5,625 bases of DNA from Actinomycetota bacterium (GTDB taxonomy: Bacteria > Actinomycetota > Acidimicrobiia > Acidimicrobiales > Microtrichaceae): the NCBI GenBank assembly GCA_018268735.1, contig JAFDWA010000134.1, positions 1 through 5,625 on the forward strand, read 5' to 3'. The notes beneath the pieces are model-generated. The model made no database searches and was not told the DNA's origin. It saw nothing but the letters and a program-made list of their open reading frames with translations. The first letter of the stretch is position 1, and every line of letters begins with the position of its first letter. Made by a program: the position numbers and the translations under genes. Positions 1 through 5,625 of the stretch are shown piece by piece.

Positions 1-238
1 TCACGTGCAGCACGGAGTCGATCACCGCGACCTTGTCTCCGACGAGGTCCAGGACGAGGAGCGATCCGAGGACCACCAGCGTCGGGGTCGCGCCGAGCCA
101 GTCGAATCTCGAGGACAGCTCGACGACGCCGAACCGCTGAGCGAGGCCGAGTCCGATCAGCGGGATCCACGCGTTGAGCCCCGACGCTGCCCCGAGGCCG
201 AACGCGCCGAGCAGGTTCGTGACGAGCGCGATCTCCAC
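1..238 (-). CDS. DUF4126 family membrane protein, partial (N-terminal 79 residues; C-terminus off the left edge)
   Basis: Reading leftwards, 79 codons are open with no stop before the window edge. The protein begins MEIALVTNLLGAFGLG and continues with a small/hydrophobic helix holding a GAASGLNAWIPL stretch (about residues 16-27). A short loop with FDWL follows (45-48), then a second hydrophobic segment ending LDLVGDKVAVIDS (63-75). The AASGLN-x-(Y/W)-x-P pattern, the F-x-W-L loop and the D-K-x-x-x-(I/V)-D-S ending match my memory of DUF4126, a bacterial integral membrane family of unknown function. The start is GTG at 236-238. An in-frame TGA lies 30 bases upstream, so only GTG or a nearby CTG (245-247) is possible, and the ribosome site is weak (AGGG just upstream). 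It lies 80 bp after the fumarase stop on the same strand and could be co-transcribed with it. Family call fairly secure; function unknown. Confidence 0.72.
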   Translation of the reverse strand, partial: MEIALVTNLLGAFGLGAASGLNAWIPLIGLGLAQRFGVVELSSRFDWLGATPTLVVLGSLLVLDLVGDKVAVIDSVLHV

Positions 239-318
239 GCCCTGCAGTCTGGCCGGTCCCGCCGGTCAGCGACTCCGGTCCCAGCAGGCCGGGTCAGGCC
301 ACGTCTGGACAGGGCATC

Positions 319-1950
<1,632 letters not shown>

Positions 1951-1956
1951 GGGTCC

Positions 1957-1962
1957 ACGTTA
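1957..1962 (-). promoter_or_regulatory. -10 box of fumarase promoter, leaderless arrangement
   Basis: TAACGT, read leftwards, fits the actinobacterial TANNNT -10 pattern. It is followed by exactly six bases (GGACCC) and then the fumarase ATG. Transcription normally starts about seven bases after the -10 box, which would place the first transcribed base on the A of the start codon. No convincing -35 is seen; the best candidate is a weak TTCGGG at 1982-1987, inside the neighbouring palindrome. Inference from position and motif only. Confidence 0.5.
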
Positions 1963-1982
1963 CGCACGCGCCGTGCTCGTCC

Positions 1983-2006
1983 CCGAACCCGGCCAGCAGG
2001 GTTCGG
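1983..2006. terminator. Perfect 8-bp-stem hairpin between DUF3499 and fumarase: terminator or operator
   Basis: CCGAACCC and GGGTTCGG form a perfect inverted repeat around an 8-base spacer (GGCCAGCA). The hairpin starts 28 bases beyond the DUF3499 stop codon, where a terminator would be expected. It lacks a U-tract, as many proposed actinobacterial terminators do. It also lies 20 bases upstream of the fumarase -10 box, over the -35 region, so it could instead be a regulator binding site. A 9-base direct repeat, GCCGTGCTC (1970-1978 and 2020-2028), flanks it. The inverted repeat is certain; its role is not. Confidence 0.5.
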
Positions 2007-2034
2007 CGGTGCAGACGGAGCCGTGCTCAGGCGG

Positions 2035-2622
2035 TCACTCCGGGGCGTCCTCCGACGAACCTGGTCCGGCCTGGCCCGTGGTCAGGACCGACTCCTGGGG
2101 CCCGGACAGGGCGAACGCCCTGGACAGGAGCGACGGCTCCTCACCGGACCTGGCCCGGCGACGTCGACGGGGAGGCTCCGGGGCCGGCGGCGACTCGGGT
2201 TCGCCAGGTTCGATCATCGACCGTGCCGACTGCTCCTCGACCTGGGGCTCGTCGACCTGGGGCTCCTCGAGTTGGGGCTCCTCGACCTGGGGCTCGTCGA
2301 CCTGGGGGGCCTCGACCTGGGGGGCAGCGTCCCGGGGTTCGTCAACCGACGCGACGGTCGCACCCTCCGTCTCGGTCGGGGCGGCGACTCCGGTCGGTGC
2401 GGTCACCGCCGCCAACGGGTCCGCACCCGCCGACGGTCGACGATCCGTCGCCGTCCACCCCCGGGGGATCGTCAGCCGCTCGATGTGGAGCTCGCACAGC
2501 TCCTGCACCGGCGCGACGTGCAGCGCCAGCGGATCGAGCCACAGCTGCAGGGCCACCGGATCGAACGCGACGCGCGCTGCAGCGGGTCGGTCACACCCAG
2601 GGCGCATGCACCTCCTCGCCAC
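2035..2622 (-). CDS. DUF3499 family zinc-ribbon-like protein with acidic repeat tail
   Basis: The protein has 195 residues. Residues 1-60 match the actinobacterial DUF3499 family: RRCMRPGC at 3-10, a hydrophobic core with LDPLAL (29-34), then ELCELHIERLTIPRGW (41-56). C5, C10, C43 and H46 are placed like a zinc-binding C-x4-C...C-x2-H set. The function of the family is unknown. Beyond residue 60 the chain is low complexity: an Ala/Thr/Pro linker, six acidic pentapeptides (102-131), a Pro-rich stretch and an arginine cluster (PPRRRRRAR, 150-158). The start is taken as GTG at 2620-2622 because it keeps the conserved first cysteine. An AGGAGG sits between it and an internal ATG (2605-2607), but starting there would delete C5 and leave only three bases after the AGGAGG. 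The gene starts 18 bp after the stop of the Rossmann-like gene upstream, so the two are probably one operon. Confidence 0.85.
   Translation of the reverse strand: MARRCMRPGCDRPAAARVAFDPVALQLWLDPLALHVAPVQELCELHIERLTIPRGWTATDRRPSAGADPLAAVTAPTGVAAPTETEGATVASVDEPRDAAPQVEAPQVDEPQVEEPQLEEPQVDEPQVEEQSARSMIEPGEPESPPAPEPPRRRRRARSGEEPSLLSRAFALSGPQESVLTTGQAGPGSSEDAPE
2230..2319 (-). repeat. 15-bp tandem repeat, six units, encoding QV(D/E)EP pentapeptides
   Basis: Six in-frame 15-base units lie in the DUF3499 gene. They encode, in order, QVEAP, QVDEP, QVEEP, QLEEP, QVDEP and QVEEQ (residues 102-131). The top strand shows a recurring CTCGACCTGGGG. Units differ at only one to three bases each, so recent expansion by slippage or unequal exchange is likely, and copy number may vary between strains. 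The peptide is strongly acidic and probably disordered or an extended Pro-rich rod. Confidence 0.9.
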
Positions 2623-2640
2623 CCCGGCAGGCTATCGCCG

Positions 2641-3501
2641 TCAGGCGCTGTCCCCGACGGGTTCCGACACGACGTCCGCTCCGGCGTCGAGCACCAGGCG
2701 GTCGAACGAGACGTCGTCGGCACCGACCAGGTCGAGCAAGGTCGCCGCGAACAGCTCCGGGGCGACGCCGCGACCGCACGTCGCTCGGCCCGGTCGGAGC
2801 CCATGGGAGCCGCAGAGGTGATCGACGAGCAGGTCCTCCGGTGTCGAACGGGATCCGAGCGGGACGGGCCACGGCTCGACGACCACCATGCGCGCACCGG
2901 GAGGAAGCGACGACGCGAGTCCGTCGACCAGCTCGGCGGGACCACGGATGCGCTCCCCGAGCTGCCGGTCGAGGCCCCGCACCGCACGGTCGTCACCCTC
3001 CCCGCTGGCCACACCCTCCCCGCTGGCCGCAGCAGCCGAGACGTGCACGATGACGTCGACGGTCGTCGCCGCGACGACGAAGCGGCACAGCGCGCCGACG
3101 TCGTCGCTGGACGCGAGGTCGCATCGCAGCGGCACCGCTCGGTCCCACGCCTCGAGCTCGTCGACAGCGGTCAACAGCAGCTGCAGGTCGTCGTCGACCA
3201 GCAGGACGCGCGCCCCGCGTGCGAGCAGCTCGGCGACGAGCGCGCCGGCGAGCACGCCGGTCGCGGAGGTCACCAGGGCGACACGACCGACGAAGGCTCC
3301 TGGCTCCACCTGAACGGCGTCGTCGAAGCCGACCTCGGCCCGACGCTCGGCGCCGGTGGTGGGGTCATCGACTGCTCGAGCCGGCTGCCCATCGGGGTTC
3401 CTCCGCGACGAGACCAGCGGCACGCCCACGGGTGGCCGGTCGCTCTGACGTGGCGGCGTGGCGACGTCGGGATCCATCGGTTCGTGGTCCATGGGCTGCA
3501 T
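2641..3501 (-). CDS. Degenerate short-chain dehydrogenase (SDR)-like Rossmann protein
   Basis: The protein has 286 residues from the chosen start. About 70 N-terminal residues are Pro/Arg/Asp-rich and probably disordered. A Rossmann segment follows: RVALVTSATGVLAGALVAEL (73-92), then ARVLLVDDD (97-105), where an acidic strand-2 end would suit NAD(H). DLASSDDV (128-135) and VDVIVHVSAAA (148-158) match the SDR Asp loop and strand 4. The usual TGxxxGxG is altered to SATGVLAG and the NAG motif to VSA. After strand 5 (RMVVVEPW, 204-211) there is no Ser/Tyr-x-x-x-Lys catalytic set. It is therefore either a non-catalytic nucleotide binder or a diverged enzyme. ATGs at 3499-3501, 3490-3492 and 3475-3477 are all possible starts with weak ribosome sites. 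An upstream GTG (3637-3639) adds only Arg/Gly-rich sequence and lies before the proposed transcription start, so I rejected it. Probably co-transcribed with DUF3499, 18 bp downstream. Confidence 0.68.
   Translation of the reverse strand: MQPMDHEPMDPDVATPPRQSDRPPVGVPLVSSRRNPDGQPARAVDDPTTGAERRAEVGFDDAVQVEPGAFVGRVALVTSATGVLAGALVAELLARGARVLLVDDDLQLLLTAVDELEAWDRAVPLRCDLASSDDVGALCRFVVAATTVDVIVHVSAAAASGEGVASGEGDDRAVRGLDRQLGERIRGPAELVDGLASSLPPGARMVVVEPWPVPLGSRSTPEDLLVDHLCGSHGLRPGRATCGRGVAPELFAATLLDLVGADDVSFDRLVLDAGADVVSEPVGDSA
2994..3028. repeat. 17-base direct repeat in tandem (18-bp period) within the SDR-like gene
   Basis: CACCCTCCCCGCTGGCC occurs at 2994-3010 and again, identically, at 3012-3028. 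It encodes a doubled ASGEG(V/D) hexapeptide in the loop after Rossmann strand 4. The exact identity suggests a recent in-frame duplication of 18 bases, which would lengthen a loop next to the expected active site. Confidence 0.85.
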
Positions 3502-3524
3502 CGCTTCGACGTGTCGAGTCCGTC

Positions 3525-3540
3525 CGCGGGCACACCCGCG
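3525..3540. other. GC-rich 6-bp stem-loop upstream of the SDR-like gene
   Basis: CGCGGG and CCCGCG pair perfectly around a 4-base loop (CACA). The element is 24-39 bases upstream of the ATG at 3501 and would lie in the 5' leader if transcription starts near 3566. It could affect translation or be incidental in GC-rich DNA. No ligand-binding RNA family is recognised. Confidence 0.3.
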
Positions 3541-3572
3541 TCCGCCGGTCCCTCGCCGACGGCCTGACGAGC

Positions 3573-3601
3573 AGGGTACGGAGCCCCACCGACGCCGTCC
3601 A
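3573..3601 (-). promoter_or_regulatory. Candidate promoter for the SDR-like/DUF3499 pair
   Basis: Read leftwards, TGGACG (3596-3601; 4 of 6 bases match TTGACA) is followed by a 17-base spacer and TACCCT (3573-3578; fits TANNNT). The expected transcription start is near 3566, giving a leader of about 65 bases before the ATG at 3501. This supports the shorter protein over the GTG start at 3639. Motif-based only. Confidence 0.33.
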
Positions 3602-3620
3602 CGTGACCGTCCGGGACCCT

Positions 3621-3639
3621 GTGCAGGACGGGGCTGCAC
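3621..3639. promoter_or_regulatory. Inverted repeat GTGCAG-N7-CTGCAC in the divergent intergenic region
   Basis: A perfect 6-base inverted repeat with a 7-base spacer (GACGGGG) lies between the two divergent genes, 20 bases beyond the candidate -35 of the leftward promoter and 43 bases before the earliest SpoIID-gene start (GTG 3682). The location suits an operator for either direction, but a 6-base arm is near what chance allows. No regulator is identified. The rest of 3502-3681 shows no clear rightward promoter. Confidence 0.25.
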
Positions 3640-3705
3640 GCCAACATCAAGTCGACCCGTGATCGTGCCGACGACACGGCGGTGGCCCCAACGTCCCGAT
3701 CACCG

Positions 3706-5184
3706 ATGACCGCACGCCTCCGACGTCGACCGACGTGGCAGATCGTCGGAGTCGTCGTCGCGCTGCTGGCCCTGTGCGGATGGAGCAGCGTCGCCCCTGT
3801 CGCGTCGGCGGACACGGCGGTGACGTTCCGCGGCTCAGGCTGGGGACACGGCGTCGGGATGAGCCAGTGGGGCGCCCGGGGCATGGCCGCCGGCGGGGCG
3901 AACGCCGGACAGATCCTCACCCACTACTACTCCGGAACCTCGCTGAGCACCTCGCCCTCTCCGAGCATCCGGGTCCTGCTCGGGACCTCGACGTCGTTCA
4001 CGATGAGCCCGTCGTCGCCCGCGACGTTCGCGCCGGTGGGCGCCGCCGCCGGAACGGTCACCGCAGCAGCGTCGGGCTCCTCGATCGTCCTCTCCGGTGC
4101 GCTCTCGGCGGTGGTCCCCGGACCGGTCAGCGTCGCACCGTCGGGCGCACCGCTGCGGCTCAGCCCCCCCGGCTACCGCTACAACCGCGGCACCCTGGTC
4201 CTGGTTCCGACCGGCACCGGCACCATCCAGGCGGTCCTGCAGATCACCATGCAGGAGTACCTCTACGGGCTCGGCGAGATGCCGTCGTCGTGGCCGGCCG
4301 CCGCGCTGCAGGCCCAGGCGATCGCTGCCCGCACCTACGCGCAGAAGAAGGTGGCGACCGCTGCTGGGCGCGGCACCTACGACATCGTCGGCGGCCTCCC
4401 GGACCAGTCCTACATCGCGTACGAGAAGGAAGCCGGCTCGATGGGGGCGCAGTGGGTCGCAGCGGTCGACGCGACCGACGCACAGGTCGTCACCTACGGC
4501 GGTGGGCTCATCGACGCGGTCTACTCGGCGTCCTCCGGCGGCTCGACCGAGAACAGCGAGGTCGTGTGGGTGTCGGCCGTCCCGTACCTGCGTGGCGTCC
4601 CTGACGACGCCGACCTGCTCGGCGGCAACCCGAACGCGTCCTGGACGCGCACCTACACCGGCTCGCAGCTCGGCGCGTGGTTCGGACTCGGGCAGGTCAC
4701 CTCCGTGCAGATCCTCGGACCGCTGGGGGTGTCCGGGCGCGTGGACCGCTCGACGATCCGGCTCGTCGGCAGCGGCGGCACCAGGGACGTCACCGGCACC
4801 CAGTTCCGTTCGACGGTGAACGCGAACGCTCCGTCCGCGCAGCTGATGTCGACGAAGTTCGTCGTCGACGGCCAGGCACCCGCCACCCCTGGCCCACCGC
4901 CGCCGCCGAACACGCTGCCGTGGGGAGAGCTCTCGTTGGCTCGTGCCGAGGGGTCGAAGGTCGTCGTGCTCGGACACGCCTACGACCCCGAGGGCGATCC
5001 GAGGGTCCGGATCACCTCGACCATGGGCCGTGACGTCGCTGTCCGTGAGGTCGTCGCGAGCGGAGGGAACTTCGGTGCCGCATGGACCGGATCGAAGGGC
5101 ACACGCTCGATCTGCGTGACCGTGCTCGACAACCCCACGGGTCAGGGCGTGTCGCTCGGCTGCCGCTCCGTCACCGTCAAGTGA
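3706..5184 (+). CDS. Secreted SpoIID/LytB-domain cell-wall protein (putative peptidoglycan lytic transglycosylase)
   Basis: The protein has 492 residues from ATG 3706. A signal peptide is clear: RLRRR, a hydrophobic core IVGVVVALLALCGW, then VASA before Asp, with cleavage after about residue 35. Next comes FRGSGWGHGVGMSQWGARGMA (41-61), then QILTHYYSGT. The core SpoIID region holds MQEYLYGLGEMPSSWP (182-197) and LQAQAIAARTYAQKK (201-215); the Glu of GEMPSSW (191) aligns with the catalytic Glu of Bacillus SpoIID. YSASSGGSTENSEVVW (273-288), PYLRGV and GTQFRSTV (364-371) complete it. A PGPPPPPN linker (395-402) leads to a beta-rich C-terminal domain of about 90 residues with two cysteines (470, 486) that could form a disulfide. 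An in-frame GTG at 3682 would add eight residues; ATG gives the cleaner signal peptide. No clear Shine-Dalgarno precedes either. SpoIID family enzymes cleave denuded glycan strands; here a role in wall remodelling is inferred. Confidence 0.88.
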   Translation: MTARLRRRPTWQIVGVVVALLALCGWSSVAPVASADTAVTFRGSGWGHGVGMSQWGARGMAAGGANAGQILTHYYSGTSLSTSPSPSIRVLLGTSTSFTMSPSSPATFAPVGAAAGTVTAAASGSSIVLSGALSAVVPGPVSVAPSGAPLRLSPPGYRYNRGTLVLVPTGTGTIQAVLQITMQEYLYGLGEMPSSWPAAALQAQAIAARTYAQKKVATAAGRGTYDIVGGLPDQSYIAYEKEAGSMGAQWVAAVDATDAQVVTYGGGLIDAVYSASSGGSTENSEVVWVSAVPYLRGVPDDADLLGGNPNASWTRTYTGSQLGAWFGLGQVTSVQILGPLGVSGRVDRSTIRLVGSGGTRDVTGTQFRSTVNANAPSAQLMSTKFVVDGQAPATPGPPPPPNTLPWGELSLARAEGSKVVVLGHAYDPEGDPRVRITSTMGRDVAVREVVASGGNFGAAWTGSKGTRSICVTVLDNPTGQGVSLGCRSVTVK

Positions 5185-5234
5185 CCGGCACCGTCGAGGG
5201 ACCGGCACCGCAAGTGACAGGCACCGTCGGAGGA
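5178..5234 (+). repeat. Imperfect 24-bp direct repeat spanning the stop codon of the SpoIID-type gene
   Basis: CAAGTGACCGGCACCGTCG... at 5178-5201 recurs as CAAGTGACAGGCACCGTCG... at 5211-5234, with 21 of 24 bases identical and a 33-base period. An extra GACCGGCACCG lies between them (5200-5210). The first copy contains the TGA stop codon. No strong hairpin or U-tract is present, so it is not a convincing terminator. The (A)AGTGACAGGCACC core resembles short intergenic repeats I associate with REP-like families in other bacteria, but I cannot confirm that here. Confidence 0.65.
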
Positions 5235-5242
5235 CAGCCGAA

Positions 5243-5272
5243 CTGAAACGCGTTCCACTTCTCCGCTACGTT
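5243..5272 (+). promoter_or_regulatory. Promoter of the nitronate monooxygenase-family gene, leaderless arrangement
   Basis: CTGAAA (5243-5248; 4 of 6 bases match TTGACA) and TACGTT (5267-5272; fits TANNNT) are 18 bases apart. Eight bases then lead to the ATG at 5281, with no Shine-Dalgarno, so the transcript probably begins at or next to the start codon. The -35 half is overlapped by the KstR-like site at 5244-5257. Confidence 0.5.
5244..5257. promoter_or_regulatory. KstR-like TetR-family operator
   Basis: TGAAACGCGTTCCA matches the mycobacterial KstR consensus TNNAACNNGTTNNA at every fixed position and is a near-perfect palindrome (12 of 14 bases). KstR is a TetR-family repressor of sterol catabolism genes, released by sterol-derived CoA thioesters. 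The site covers the -35 region and part of the spacer of the downstream promoter, where a bound repressor would block RNA polymerase. Related lipid-responsive TetR regulators bind similar sequences, so the actual regulator is uncertain. Confidence 0.55.
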
Positions 5273-5280
5273 GCCGCGAC

Positions 5281-5625
5281 ATGCGCACCAACGTCTGCGA
5301 CCAGCTCGGGATCGAGTTCCCCATCTTCGCCTTCACCCACTGCCGCGACGTCGTCGCCGCGGTGTCGAACGCCGGCGGCTTCGGCGTCCTCGGTGCCGTC
5401 GGATTCACCGTCGAGCAGCTCGCCACCGAGCTCGAGTGGCTCGACGAGCACTGCCACCGGCCCTACGGCGTCGACGTCGTCATCCCCGGCAAGTACGAGG
5501 GAATGGGCGAGATGGACCCCGTCAAGCTCGAAGCAGAGCTGCAGACGCTCGTCCCCGCCGAGCACAAGGAGTTCGCGCAGAAGCTGCTCGCCGACCACGG
5601 GGTGCCCGAGCTCCCAGCGGACCAG
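5281..5625 (+). CDS. Nitronate monooxygenase (2-nitropropane dioxygenase)-family flavoprotein, partial (N-terminal 115 residues)
   Basis: The frame is open from ATG 5281 to the right edge with no stop. The protein begins MRTNVCDQLGIEFPIFAF and continues DVVAAVSNAGGFGVLGAVGF (23-42). This is the typical start of FMN-dependent TIM-barrel nitronate monooxygenase-family proteins (L-G-I-x-x-P-I, then A-V-S-N-A-G-G-x-G-x-L-G-A). EQLATELEWLDEHCHRPYGVDVVIP (45-69) fits the next helix and strand. The common Met after the P-I strand is replaced by FTHCRD, and residues 70-115 carry a charged, helical insertion (KYEGMGEMDPVKLEAEL...), so this is not a textbook nitronate oxidase. Members of the fold include flavin enzymes of fatty-acid or steroid catabolism such as mycobacterial IpdC, so the substrate is open. 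The upstream KstR-like site suggests lipid-linked regulation. The catalytic region lies outside the window. Confidence 0.85.
   Translation, partial: MRTNVCDQLGIEFPIFAFTHCRDVVAAVSNAGGFGVLGAVGFTVEQLATELEWLDEHCHRPYGVDVVIPGKYEGMGEMDPVKLEAELQTLVPAEHKEFAQKLLADHGVPELPADQ

Noticed and set aside
239..318. Possible terminator after fumarase
   Set aside because: Only short, interrupted GC pairings and a direct repeat of GGGACCGG are present; no stem beyond about five clean pairs and no U-tract.
3502..3639. N-terminal extension of the SDR-like gene from GTG 3639
   Set aside because: The added 46 residues are Arg/Gly-rich with no family signal, and the candidate promoter lies inside this stretch.
3775..3780. 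Cysteine in the SpoIID-type signal peptide as a lipoprotein lipobox
   Set aside because: The residue before the Cys is Leu (LLALC) rather than Gly, Ala or Ser, and a good signal peptidase I site (VASA) follows.
3835..5208. A 457-codon open frame antisense to the SpoIID-type gene
   Set aside because: Arg/Gly/Asp-rich shadow translation; the + strand frame has a signal peptide and SpoIID motifs.

Overview
The window is GC-rich, with strong G/C at third codon positions. It looks like chromosomal DNA from an actinobacterium. The best lineage clue is a DUF3499 protein, a family I know only from Actinomycetota. The near absence of Shine-Dalgarno sites, two start codons placed 6-8 bases after a TANNNT -10 box (leaderless style), and a KstR-type operator fit that. 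A deep-branching class such as Acidimicrobiia is possible, but this is inference. I see no tRNA, rRNA, CRISPR array, insertion sequence or phage gene.

Layout: four genes point left and two point right, diverging from an intergenic region of about 180 bp (3502-3681). Reading leftwards from it are a degenerate short-chain dehydrogenase-like Rossmann protein (2641-3501), a DUF3499 zinc-ribbon protein with an acidic pentapeptide-repeat tail (2035-2622), a class I [4Fe-4S] fumarate hydratase (319-1950), and the N-terminal part of a DUF4126 membrane protein that runs off the left edge (1-238). Reading rightwards are a secreted SpoIID/LytB-domain cell-wall protein (3706-5184) and the first 115 codons of a nitronate monooxygenase-family flavoprotein that runs off the right edge (5281 onward).

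How they relate: the Rossmann protein and DUF3499 are 18 bp apart and probably form one transcript. A perfect 8-bp-stem hairpin follows DUF3499, and fumarase has its own -10 box placed for a leaderless mRNA, so fumarase looks independently transcribed. The DUF4126 gene starts 80 bp after fumarase and may be read through from it. The nitronate monooxygenase gene has its own promoter overlaid by a perfect match to the KstR consensus, which suggests lipid- or steroid-responsive control. There is no obvious single pathway: one central-carbon enzyme, one cell-wall enzyme, one flavoprotein and three poorly understood proteins.

No clear new multi-gene system is visible. The observations most worth following are the KstR-like operator on the flavoprotein gene, the pseudo-dehydrogenase paired with DUF3499, and two intergenic elements: a palindrome at 1983-2006 and direct repeats at 5178-5234.
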